From Yimella lutea (GTDB lineage Bacteria; Actinomycetota; Actinomycetes; Actinomycetales; Dermatophilaceae), in contig NZ_VFMO01000001.1 of NCBI RefSeq assembly GCF_006715095.1, positions 2,666,001-2,730,000 of the forward strand: DNA of 64,000 nucleotides, in the 5' to 3' direction. Each line of letters starts with the position of its first letter. The stretch's first letter is position 1. Of the stretch, positions 18,095 to 24,277 are shown piece by piece. Below the pieces are notes generated by a model. It made no database searches. It saw only the letters and a list, made by a program, of their open reading frames with translations, and was not told the DNA's origin. Both the position numbers and the translations under genes were made by a program.

Positions 18095-18207
18095 GATCGC
18101 GCCTCCCCGTCGTGGCTGTCTTTGTGCCCAAGCATGCACCACGCGGGGGTGCCTACCCGGCGGCACGCTGAGACCGCAAACCGATTGAGCTCCTCCGTTG
18201 CGCCTCC

Positions 18208-18213
18208 TACGCT
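18208..18213 (+). promoter_or_regulatory. -10 box for a leaderless 77-residue gene
   Basis: TACGCT, then seven bases, then the ATG at 18221. The spacing fits a leaderless transcript. Confidence 0.4.
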
Positions 18214-18220
18214 CGAAAGC

Positions 18221-18454
18221 ATGAAGGGGAGGCCGGCGAACGACCTGGAGCGCGCGGACGCGGTGATCCGTGAGCATCGGCTCACGCGTCCCTCCGACCC
18301 CGTCGGCCACTACACCTACCCGCGACGGGCCGAAGAGCGTGCTGACCTGGCCGACTTCGTGTACGGCGTCGGGGGCAAGGATCCAGCACGAGCTGTGCTC
18401 GACGCCCCGACCCGACGCCGCCTGACCTGGGATCCACCGCACGGCACCGGCTGA
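18221..18454 (+). CDS. Small hypothetical protein (77 residues)
   Basis: Begins MKGRPANDLERADAVIREHR and is rich in charged residues, with DPVGHYTYPRRAEERADLADFVY in the middle (key part HYTYPRRAEE). No membrane segment, signal or known domain. It is divergent from the kinase gene and lies just before the tRNA. A -10-like TACGCT seven bases before the ATG and actinomycete-like codon use support it as a real gene. The function is not recognised. Confidence 0.5.
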   Translation: MKGRPANDLERADAVIREHRLTRPSDPVGHYTYPRRAEERADLADFVYGVGGKDPARAVLDAPTRRRLTWDPPHGTG

Positions 18455-18570
18455 CGTCCTCCGTCGGCGCTCCCGTACCCTCGTCTACCGGTCAGGTTCT
18501 CGTCGGCTCATCAACGCACCGGCTGTCCCGAGGTGGACGGAGGATCTGACCGGCCCGGATCTCCGGGCGC

Positions 18571-18644
18571 GGGGCGGTAGCTCAGCCGGTCAGAGCAGCG
18601 GACTCATAATCCGTCGGTCCTGGGTTCAAGCCCCAGTCGCCCTA
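18571..18644 (+). tRNA. tRNA with CAT anticodon (Met or Ile2)
   Basis: 74 bases fold as a cloverleaf: acceptor GGGGCGG with UCGCCCU, D-arm GCUC/GAGC, anticodon stem GCGGA/UCCGU with loop CUCAUAA, T-arm CUGGG UUCAAGC CCCAG, discriminator A. A CAU anticodon is used by elongator Met tRNA or by Ile2 after lysidine modification; I cannot separate these by eye. An integrase/excisionase remnant begins about 200 bases after its 3' end, so it is the probable attachment site. Confidence 0.9.
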
Positions 18645-18800
18645 CAGAGTGTTTGAGCAGGTCAAGTGCTGTTTTAGCGTCACCTAACATCGGATCTTTG
18701 AAACAGCGTGGGGCCCGACTGGGGCCCAACTGGATAGCACTTTGTATCACTCCATCACCCACGAACCCGATCAACTCCCACAGGACCGCGGACACGCACC

Positions 18801-18810
18801 GTCGCACCGT
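18801..18810 (+). promoter_or_regulatory. GTCGCACCGT element upstream of the excisionase frame
   Basis: Exact copy of the 10-bp element repeated in this island. Here the start codon (18845) is 34 bases away with a GAAGGG ribosome-binding site between, so the transcript would have a short leader. Confidence 0.6.
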
Positions 18811-18844
18811 GACCTTCGAGATTCATCGACTCGAAGGGCACGCC

Positions 18845-19045
18845 ATGAAAGAGGTCCAGCCACGGCTGATGACCACCCGCGACACCGCGATCTATCTGTC
18901 GGTCTCGGAGGCCGCACTCTAGGCCTGGAGGGTTCGCGGCGGCGGACCGCCGTGGATCAAGGTCGGGCACGCCGTCCGTTACGACCTGCAGGACGTCGAC
19001 TCCTGGATCGCCCAGAACCGATCAACTCCTGGAGCGGCGTCATGA
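18845..19045 (+). pseudogene. Excisionase-like HTH protein interrupted by an amber codon
   Basis: MKEVQPRLMTTRDTAIYLSV leads into a MerR/HTH_17-type fold. A TAG at 18920-18922 stops it after 25 residues. Past that codon the same frame continues with the expected second half, AWRVRGGGPPWIKVGHAVRY and DLQDVDSWIAQN, ending at a TGA that overlaps the integrase ATG. One codon change would restore a 66-residue protein of the usual Xis size and position. It is therefore recently inactivated, or read by a suppressor. Confidence 0.7.
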
Positions 19046-19630
19046 TTGAGAAGCGTGGCAAGCGGTACCGAGTCAGGATCAAACACAAGGGTCGGTACCT
19101 ATCGAGTCAAACGTTCGCTCGCAAGGCAGAGGCCGAGCAATGGGAGCGCGACCAGCGCAGTGCCTTGCGCGGAGGAACATGGGTCGACCCGAACGGAGGG
19201 TCGATGCTCATGTCGTCCTGGGTCGCGCTGTGGTGGCCGTCCCGACGCCCTGTCAAGGACAGCACCGAGGCACGGTATGTCGGCCTGCGGGACAACCACA
19301 TTCTTCCCGCCTTCGGGCGCAAGCCACTAACCATGATGCGCAAGACGGAGATTGCTACTTCGGCTCACTCAATGAGCCGCGACCTGTCCGCGAGTTCGGC
19401 ACACCAAGCGCTCGGACTGCTTCGACGCTGCTTGGACGACGCCGTCGACGAGGGGCTCATCACCAAGAACCCAGCTGTCGGCATTACGGTCTCGCAGTCA
19501 CGGCCGAATGCCCCTCGCCCGCTCACTGATGAGTCCTTGTGGGACCTCGCTGACTGCACGATGACCGAACGGGATCGCATGAGGTCGGACTGCTGTGGTT
19601 GTTCTGGGTGCTTTGAGAAGTCATGGCGGT

Positions 19631-19640
19631 ACGGTGTGAC
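19631..19640 (-). promoter_or_regulatory. Inverted near-copy of the island element (GTCACACCGT)
   Basis: One mismatch from GTCGCACCGT, on the minus strand, again followed by six bases and an ATG (19624). The ATG opens a 33-codon frame across the dead integrase end. With the plus copy at 19662 it forms a divergent pair. Confidence 0.5.
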
Positions 19641-19661
19641 AACCTTCGCCGGGCGTGCTGC

Positions 19662-19671
19662 GTCGCACCGT
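19662..19671 (+). promoter_or_regulatory. GTCGCACCGT element directly before the WGR-PARP gene
   Basis: Exact copy, followed by six bases (ACGGTC) and the ATG at 19678. CACCGT occupies the -10 position of a leaderless transcript (A at position 2 and T at position 6 as in TANNNT). Confidence 0.65.
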
Positions 19672-19677
19672 ACGGTC

Positions 19678-20958
19678 ATGTCTACAACCCTCGAACGCAC
19701 GATGCTCGTCCTGACCGACGGGTCCGCGAACAGCAACAAGTTCTACGAAGTAACCGCGCACGCCGACGGCCGTGTCATCGCCCGTTGGGGGCGCGTCGGC
19801 CAGTCGGGAAACATCACCGACCTGACCGGCAAGAAGTCCTTTGACCGTGCGGTTCACGACAAGACACGTAAGGGTTATCGTCCGGTTGAGCTGGTCGACG
19901 GCGCTTGCGGGGCTGCTCAAGCCAGCGCCGACGTGCTGCGCACAGTGGGCCGTGACAAGCTCGCCGGCGGCAACACGGCGATCGCTGCGATGGTCGACCG
20001 GTTGGTCGCCGTGACCGCGCACACGATCTCCTCGGCGTCCGGCGGCAAGATCACCGTCACCTCGACCGGTGTGCAGACCGCGCTCGGCCCGGTGTCCTCC
20101 TCCGCGATCAGTCAGGCCCGCAACCTGCTCGACCGGATGCACGTCATGACGTCCGGCACTGACCGGGTCCGCCTGGTCAACGACTACCTCATGCTCATCC
20201 CGCAGACGGTGCCTTCACGCGGTGCCTGGGCGGACCACTTCGTCACCGGTGACGCGCAGGTGCGTCAGCAGCGGGACCTGCTCGATCAGCTCGAGGCTGC
20301 TGTCGCGTTCACCGCGGCGCCGGACAGCGGGGACGACGACTTCTTCCGCTACACCCTCGTCCCGGCGACCGCCGCCGAACTGAAGACCCTGCGCGCCCGG
20401 TACGTGGGCACGAAGAACGCCAAGCACCGCGGAGTCTCCTCGGCGACGATGTCCGGTGCCTACCGGCTGATTGACAACCGCCGCAGCGATGAGATCGAGC
20501 AGACCATCGCCAGCGTCGGCAATGTGCGGTCGATGTGGCACGGTTCGCGCGCAGGCAACGTGCTGTCCATCCTGTCCTCCGGGTTGGTAGTGCCGCCGGC
20601 GACCGCCAAGCACGTCACAGCCCGCATGTTCGGCGACGGTGTGTACCTGTCCGAGCAGTCGTCCAAGTCGCTGCAGTACAGCCGTGGCGGGGTGTGGTCT
20701 GCTGGCACGGACCCGGAGTTCTTCATGTTCGCCGCTGACGTGGCGATGGGCTGGGAGTACCGACCGAACATGCACGGTCAGAGCCATGCTGCCTACGACC
20801 GCGCCCGCTCCGGCTCTCTGGTCGACAACCACCACGAAGGCCGCCGCTTCGACTCGATCAACGTCAAGGGTGGAACGTGCGGCGTGCTCAACCACGAGGC
20901 GATCATCTGGCGTCCCGACCAGGTCAAGTTGACGTTCCTGTGTCAGTTCGGCGGATAG
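19678..20958 (+). CDS. WGR-domain poly/mono(ADP-ribose) polymerase (PARP-like ART)
   Basis: 426 residues with the core layout of eukaryotic PARP-1/2/3. A WGR domain (about residues 10-75) contains NKFYEVTAHADGRVIARWGR. A helical regulatory-like region (about 100-200) includes TALGPVSSSAISQARNLLDR and ends YLMLIPQ. The ART catalytic domain runs from about 250 to the end. The H-Y-E triad is intact: His288 in MWHGSRAGNVL, Tyr323 in GDGVYLSEQSSKSLQY, and Glu407 in LNHEAIIW followed by QVKLTFL. It should use NAD+ to ADP-ribosylate protein or DNA ends; the WGR domain suggests binding to nucleic-acid breaks. A macrodomain gene follows 29 bases after its stop plus a short leader. The ATG has no Shine-Dalgarno; a fusion to the upstream integrase frame is the alternative start. 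Confidence 0.85.
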   Translation: MSTTLERTMLVLTDGSANSNKFYEVTAHADGRVIARWGRVGQSGNITDLTGKKSFDRAVHDKTRKGYRPVELVDGACGAAQASADVLRTVGRDKLAGGNTAIAAMVDRLVAVTAHTISSASGGKITVTSTGVQTALGPVSSSAISQARNLLDRMHVMTSGTDRVRLVNDYLMLIPQTVPSRGAWADHFVTGDAQVRQQRDLLDQLEAAVAFTAAPDSGDDDFFRYTLVPATAAELKTLRARYVGTKNAKHRGVSSATMSGAYRLIDNRRSDEIEQTIASVGNVRSMWHGSRAGNVLSILSSGLVVPPATAKHVTARMFGDGVYLSEQSSKSLQYSRGGVWSAGTDPEFFMFAADVAMGWEYRPNMHGQSHAAYDRARSGSLVDNHHEGRRFDSINVKGGTCGVLNHEAIIWRPDQVKLTFLCQFGG

Positions 20959-20970
20959 CCGGCGAGGCCC

Positions 20971-20980
20971 GTCGCACCGT
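20971..20980 (+). promoter_or_regulatory. GTCGCACCGT element before the macrodomain transcript
   Basis: Exact copy, followed by GAGGTT and an ATG at 20987, again six bases away. Confidence 0.65.
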
Positions 20981-20986
20981 GAGGTT

Positions 20987-21091
20987 ATGAACACGTCCAC
21001 GTGCTGCGCTCCCGTCCGCGTCCGGATGCCTTCTTCGTCGTCGATGAAGGCACTCACCCGCTTCCAGAGCGCACCTGGTGGTGCAGCATGA
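20987..21091 (+). CDS. Possible 34-residue leader ORF of the macrodomain gene
   Basis: The ATG placed six bases after the repeated element opens a frame (MNTSTCCAPVRVRMPSSSS and on) that ends in a TGA overlapping the macrodomain ATG (ATGA at 21088-21091). Translation of the macrodomain, which has no Shine-Dalgarno, could thus be coupled to it. The peptide resembles nothing known. Alternatively a one-base loss has separated the promoter ATG from the macrodomain frame, which is open upstream to 21001. Confidence 0.35.
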   Translation: MNTSTCCAPVRVRMPSSSSMKALTRFQSAPGGAA

Positions 21092-21594
21092 CCATCAAGC
21101 ACAGTCACACCGACCTGTTCGACGTCCCCGCAGTGCTCGGGCAGCAGCGTCACCTCGCGCACGGGGTCAACACGCATGGCGTGATGGGCGCCGGTGTCGC
21201 CAAGCAGTTCGCCCGGCGCCACCCCCAGCTCCTGCCGGCGTACCGGGCGTACATCGACCACTGCACCCGGTACGACATCCCGCCGCCCGGCGACTGGTTC
21301 CGCTACGAGGCGGGCACCGATGTCATCCACAACCTGTTCAGCCAGGACGCTCCCGGACCAACCGCGCAACTTGAGTGGTTGGAGCTGTCGCTGTCGCACG
21401 CGATGAACAGCTGCGAGCCCGGCGTCACGATTCACCTGCCGTGGATCGGTGCCGGCATCGTTGGACTGACCCGGCAGCAGGTGGCGCGCACCTTCTTGAG
21501 CGTCGCGAGCGACTACCCCGACGTGCATCTGCATGTTCACACTCACCCGGCCGAGGAGATCGACGAGCACGCTGTCAAGATCCTGTTCGGCTAA
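21088..21594 (+). CDS. Macrodomain protein, DarG-like ADP-ribosyl hydrolase
   Basis: 168 residues, a single Macro fold. The ADP-ribose-binding loop AHGVNTHGVMGAGVAKQFARR matches the VN..GVMGKGIA loop of DarG/TARG1-like proteins (key parts VNTHGVMGAGVA). The second loop is PWIGAGIVGL. It probably binds ADP-ribose or removes it from DNA or protein and so reverses the product of the PARP-like gene next door, as DarG does for DarT. No Zn-peptidase or DNA-binding domain is attached, unlike full DarG. The gene starts at an ATGA overlap with a leader ORF. Confidence 0.85.
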   Translation: MTIKHSHTDLFDVPAVLGQQRHLAHGVNTHGVMGAGVAKQFARRHPQLLPAYRAYIDHCTRYDIPPPGDWFRYEAGTDVIHNLFSQDAPGPTAQLEWLELSLSHAMNSCEPGVTIHLPWIGAGIVGLTRQQVARTFLSVASDYPDVHLHVHTHPAEEIDEHAVKILFG

Positions 21595-21840
21595 GCCAGA
21601 CCACGGCGTCGAGGGCGTCGACATTGCTTGGTGTCACGCCAGAAGCGGACCGGACGGCATCAGTCCGCTGGACCAGGTCGTCGAGGTCGTCGAGGTCGTC
21701 GACCGGTCCGTCGACCGGATCCAGTCTGTGCTGGACAGTGACCGCGATGGGCGGCTGAATCGTCTGCGGGTTGTGCTTACCTCGCCAGTGGTCGGCTCAC
21801 CCGAACGAGGTCACCATCGACTGAGCAGCGGCCGTCACCC
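21595..21840. other. Spacer between macrodomain and BRCT genes
   Basis: No convincing gene. It contains three tandem 9-bp units (GTCGTCGAG, 21677-21703). An open frame here (DGISPLDQVVEVVEVVDRSV) could be a remnant of a coding region. Confidence 0.4.
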
Positions 21841-21850
21841 GTCGCACCGT
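21841..21850 (+). promoter_or_regulatory. GTCGCACCGT element before the BRCT gene
   Basis: Exact copy, followed by GTGGGT and an ATG at 21857, six bases away. Confidence 0.65.
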
Positions 21851-21856
21851 GTGGGT

Positions 21857-22341
21857 ATGACTACGAATCTCGCCCCCCGTCCGTGGACGAACTGGCAACG
21901 GTGGACAAGATCGGCACCGTCAAGGCCGCGATGATTGTCGATGAGCTGGCCGAGCTGGCGAATGTGATTGACCGAATGTCCGCCGCCGGGGTCGTGATGC
22001 AGGACGTGCCCGCATCGACGGTCACCACGGACGCGGGATCGCAGCCTCTGGCCGGGTTGTCGGTCTGCGTCACCGGCAAGATGGTCGGCCCGCTGGCGGA
22101 CCTCAGTCGGGGCGGCGTCAACGGTCTCATCGAAGCCAACGGCGGTCGCGCCGTATCCGGCGTCGGCAAGGACACCTCGCTGCTCGTGGCGAACGTGGAT
22201 GCCCGCGGTTCGTCTAAGGCCAAGAACGCGCTCAAGTACGGCTTGCATGTGGTCAGCGAGGACGAGTTCGCTGCGATGTTGGGGATGGGTGCGTCGACCT
22301 CGTGGGTGTCGAACGAAGGCTGTCGCACCGTACCGGAATGA
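21857..22341 (+). CDS. Helix-hairpin-helix plus BRCT protein, like the tail of NAD-dependent DNA ligase (apparent frameshift)
   Basis: From 21883 the frame reads VDELATVDKIGTVKAAMIVD, a HhH segment like that of LigA, then ends in a BRCT domain: QPLAGLSVCVTGKMVGPLAD and VNGLIEANGGRAVSGVGKDT to SEDEFAAML. The nucleotidyl-transferase and OB parts of a ligase are absent. The promoter-proximal ATG (21857, MTTNLAP) is in another frame; adding one C to the C6 tract at 21873-21878 would join them as MTTNLAPPSVDELATV. So the gene is frameshifted, phase-variable, or mis-sequenced there. HhH and BRCT domains bind DNA breaks and, in many BRCTs, phospho- or ADP-ribose groups, which fits the neighbouring PARP and macrodomain genes. 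Confidence 0.7.
22322..22331 (+). promoter_or_regulatory. GTCGCACCGT element at the end of the BRCT gene
   Basis: Exact copy inside the last codons of the BRCT frame, followed by ACCGGA and an ATG at 22338, six bases away. Confidence 0.6.
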
Positions 22342-22541
22342 CTGAGAATCTTGGTTGTCACCACGACAACGACGGCTTCTATGCGACGCACGGATGGGAC
22401 TGTGCGGACTACCGTTTGTACCTGGCCGACACGAAAGGAATGCGACCGGAAAGACCTGCTCAAGTGGGTGAAACAGCAGATGCCAGCACAGCGCCGTGTC
22501 CTCCGCGAGGCCAAAGAAGCGGAGCGACGCCGCCGCGATGA
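22338..22541 (+). CDS. Small hypothetical ORF (67 residues)
   Basis: MTENLGCHHDNDGFYATHGW and on; rich in His, Asp and aromatic residues for the first 35 residues, then a Pro/Ser-rich tail that looks like out-of-frame sequence. Its start shares the repeated element and the first codons (ATGACTGAGAATCT) with the BRCT gene start (ATGACTACGAATCT). A second frame over the tail (KDLLKWVKQQMPAQRRVLRE) looks more protein-like, so the gene may be frameshifted. No known domain. Confidence 0.35.
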   Translation: MTENLGCHHDNDGFYATHGWDCADYRLYLADTKGMRPERPAQVGETADASTAPCPPRGQRSGATPPR

Positions 22542-22564
22542 TGAGGCGTACGAGCTCGGCACCC

Positions 22565-22847
22565 TTGGCCGCCAGCGACCACAGGATGTTCCGGATCACA
22601 TTGGTCTTACCGGATCCGGTCTTGCTGTCAACCAGCAGGTTTGGGTCCGTGCTGAAGTCGATAGGGACCGGTTTTCGGTCTCGTCGGACATGCTGAACGC
22701 GACGTGGCCGGGACCAGACGCCGCATGGTCAAAGTTGCAGGTGTTCATCCCAGGCCTTCCTTGGAAGAATGCATGCCCTGACGGTGCGACGGACGCTACG
22801 AACGAGACGAGATCACCCATCGAGAGGGCGTCGCACCGGATGTCCAT
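22565..22847 (-). pseudogene. FtsK/SpoIIIE-like ATPase remnant
   Basis: From ATG 22847 a minus-strand frame reads to GHVAFSMSDETENR, then the sense passes into a second frame, PVPIDFSTDPNLLVDSKTGS continuing GKTNVIRNILWSLAAKG. The Walker A motif DSKTGSGKT and the following helix resemble FtsK/EccC/Tra translocases of integrative elements. A one-base shift separates the parts and no Walker B follows, so it is a fragment. It runs opposite to the PARP genes. Confidence 0.45.
22781..22790 (-). promoter_or_regulatory. GTCGCACCGT element, minus-strand copy
   Basis: Exact copy reading left, followed by CAGGGC and an ATG (22774), six bases away. That ATG opens only nine codons and ends in an ATGA overlap with a longer frame starting at 22748. 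Confidence 0.5.
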
Positions 22848-22862
22848 GAGGCGCCCTCGTCG

Positions 22863-23408
22863 TCACTTTCGATGGTCTCGGTGCGACTCGACCCAGGAGG
22901 TGACAGACGAGACCGAACCGGCGTACTTCTCCGGAAGCATCCGGGCACGCTCCACGACCGTCCGATGGTCGATGAGTCCGGCGTCGAGAAGAGCCGAAAC
23001 GAACAGGCGGTCCTTCTCCCGATGAGCGACCAGCTTTGCGACGGCGAGGTCATGGGGCTCGACGAAGCGCGGCCGTGCGGGATCGGCGGACTGAAGATCC
23101 CACGTCACGCAACGTTGCTCCCACCCGTCGGGTAGGGCGATCAGTTCGAGTTCGACACCGTCGACGTAGTAGTCGAACGTCTCGTGGAACGACGACAGTT
23201 CTCCGATCGCACCGCTGACCTGCAACGCCTTGCGTTCGGCGTCGCGCAGGAAGGCAACGTCCGCCTCCGACGACATCGTCGCTATCGCCGGCAGATCGTC
23301 CTCGTCGTATGAGCCGAGGATTGCCTGAGAACCGACAACGACAACGTCACGGTCCTCCGCGATGCTGCAGGCAGCACGCAGGACGTGCGCCAGCTCCTGC
23401 CGTCTCAC
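22863..23408 (-). CDS. Nucleotidyltransferase-like protein (DUF6036/AbiEii-like)
   Basis: 181 residues from a GTG at 23408 that overlaps the stop of the upstream HTH gene (GTGA). The polymerase-beta-type fold is suggested by DVVVVGSQAILGSY followed by SSEADVAFL, where the acidic pair would bind metal. LELIALPDGWEQR and PHDLAVAKLVAHREKDRLFV match proteins of the DUF6036 type. The pairing of a small DNA-binding protein and such a transferase, with overlapping frames, is the layout of AbiE-like toxin-antitoxin modules; the toxin role here is inferred. Confidence 0.7.
   Translation of the reverse strand: MRRQELAHVLRAACSIAEDRDVVVVGSQAILGSYDEDDLPAIATMSSEADVAFLRDAERKALQVSGAIGELSSFHETFDYYVDGVELELIALPDGWEQRCVTWDLQSADPARPRFVEPHDLAVAKLVAHREKDRLFVSALLDAGLIDHRTVVERARMLPEKYAGSVSSVTSWVESHRDHRK
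22878..22887 (-). promoter_or_regulatory. Near-copy of the island element (GTCGCACCGA)
   Basis: One mismatch, reading left. It is followed by GACCATCGA, like the copy at 18801 (GACCTTCGA), and lies 30 bases before the ATG at 22847 with a GAGGG site between. It overlaps the end of the nucleotidyltransferase gene. Confidence 0.45.
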
Positions 23409-23896
23409 GAGTAGCTTCGCCGGAACGATTGGAGCGTCTGCTCCCGCTCCCTCTCGCTGATGACCCCCGTGAACGGGCTGCACGACCGCAGGACGCATCC
23501 TTCCTCCGAGCGATCAACGAGTACCTCCGAAACCCGCTCGACTCCGGAATCCAGGATCTCCAGCCACCGCTCGTAGTACGGCCGCGGAGAGCCGGGATAG
23601 TCCGACTTGGACAGCCGGCGTTCGAGCACCTTCCGGGACGACTCCATCACTTCTTCCGGTCGCTGCATGAGGTGTCCCAGAACGACCCGATGTAGCCACA
23701 GTGACCGAACGGAGTCCCGATCGACTGGGCGGTTGACTCGCGTGATCCGCAGAACCTCGGACTCCGGAACGCGACGATGCTTGCCGACGCGCACGAAGTT
23801 GATCTCCCCGCGTTCGCACAGGTCGACGACATGCTGACGGGAGGATCCAAGAACCTTGGATACCTCACCTGTGGTCATCAGATGGCGCGAGTCCAT
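23405..23896 (-). CDS. Excisionase-family HTH DNA-binding protein (putative antitoxin)
   Basis: 163 residues. The N-terminus LMTTGEVSKVLGSSRQHVVD, then CERGEINFVRVGKHRRVPESEV, is an HTH_17/MerR-like DNA-binding domain. The C-terminal 90 residues (RSLWLHRVVLGHLMQRPEEV onward) are helical and probably bind the partner. It is translationally coupled to the downstream nucleotidyltransferase and would act as repressor/antitoxin if this is an AbiE-like module. Start at 23896: TAGACT lies exactly six bases upstream, matching a leaderless transcript; a second Met at 23878 is possible. Confidence 0.72.
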   Translation of the reverse strand: MDSRHLMTTGEVSKVLGSSRQHVVDLCERGEINFVRVGKHRRVPESEVLRITRVNRPVDRDSVRSLWLHRVVLGHLMQRPEEVMESSRKVLERRLSKSDYPGSPRPYYERWLEILDSGVERVSEVLVDRSEEGCVLRSCSPFTGVISEREREQTLQSFRRSYS

Positions 23897-23902
23897 ACCG
23901 AC

Positions 23903-23908
23903 AGTCTA
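23903..23908 (-). promoter_or_regulatory. -10 box of the HTH/nucleotidyltransferase operon
   Basis: TAGACT, then six bases, then ATG at 23896: a leaderless promoter pattern. Confidence 0.55.
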
Positions 23909-23933
23909 CCCTAAACACCAAAAACGCAACGGG

Positions 23934-24080
23934 CTAATCGTCGATGGCTGTCTCGGTCGGTCGGTGCAGGGTCGACTTCGACGGCCCGTCCTTGCACGCG
24001 ATGCAGCTGCAGGTCCATCCGTCGCCGCCCGCTCGGTGCTTCTCGTGGTCATGGCTGTTGCACCAGCCGCACATCGCCAT
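23934..24080 (-). CDS. Small Cys-rich protein, possible zinc finger (48 residues)
   Basis: MAMCGWCNSHDHEKHRAGGD is followed by GWTCSCIACKDGPSKS. The CxxC and CxCxxC clusters with His between look like a zinc-binding knuckle of the kind common in actinophage and integrative-element genomes. The ATG overlaps the stop of the preceding small frame (TGATG). No named family recognised. Confidence 0.5.
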   Translation of the reverse strand: MAMCGWCNSHDHEKHRAGGDGWTCSCIACKDGPSKSTLHRPTETAIDD

Positions 24081-24277
24081 CAGGTGCCTCCCTCGGCGTG
24101 CTTGTTAGCCAGCGAGATCCGCTTCGCCAGTCCGACCGACGCCCACGGTCCTTCGGTCACGGCTGCGGTGCTGTCGTTCCAGGCTCTTTCGGCGGCAGCC
24201 AGGTCAGCGGGCCATCTCGATGCGCGGCTGCAAGGCGAAAGTCGCGACGATCTCCCGCACGCGAATCGGTCGGACAT
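24080..24277 (-). CDS. Small hypothetical ORF (65 residues)
   Basis: Only the C-terminal part, DLAAAERAWNDSTAAVTEGP and VGLAKRISLANKHAEGGT, looks protein-like. The N-terminal third (MSDRFACGRSSRLSPC) may be out of frame. It ends in an overlap with the Cys-rich ORF, suggesting one transcript. Low support. Confidence 0.3.
   Translation of the reverse strand: MSDRFACGRSSRLSPCSRASRWPADLAAAERAWNDSTAAVTEGPWASVGLAKRISLANKHAEGGT

Larger units (their letters stand above)
19042..19677 (+). pseudogene. Tyrosine recombinase (integrase), N-terminal part only
   Basis: The frame from ATG 19042 begins MIEKRGKRYRVRIKHKGRYL (AP2-like arm-binding domain), continues through the SAM-like core-binding domain (HILPAFGRKPL; SSAHQALGLLRRCLDDAV; KNPAVGI), and breaks off near LTDESLWDLADC where the catalytic domain should start. 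The R-H-R-Y catalytic half is missing. There is no stop before the WGR-PARP start at 19678 and both are in the same frame, so a fused Int-PARP protein is possible if translation starts here. The overlap with the excisionase frame (ATGA) is the usual xis-int arrangement. Confidence 0.75.

Noticed and set aside
16976..18442. Kinase start at 18442 with an extra 116 residues
   Set aside because: The added part lacks homology and is antisense to the small gene at 18221; GTG 18094 begins directly before the kinase fold.
18742..20958. One 738-residue protein from 18742 through the PARP
   Set aside because: The part before 19042 is out of frame with the excisionase reading. An Int-PARP fusion from 19042 is kept only as an alternative.
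21835..22599. A 254-residue minus frame as a full FtsK protein
   Set aside because: Only the first 25 residues resemble FtsK; the rest is antisense to the BRCT gene.
18801..22887. CRISPR array or gene-cassette array for the repeated 10-mer
   Set aside because: Spacing is from tens to over a thousand bases with genes between, and copies occur on both strands; no spacers of equal size and no attC-type folds seen.
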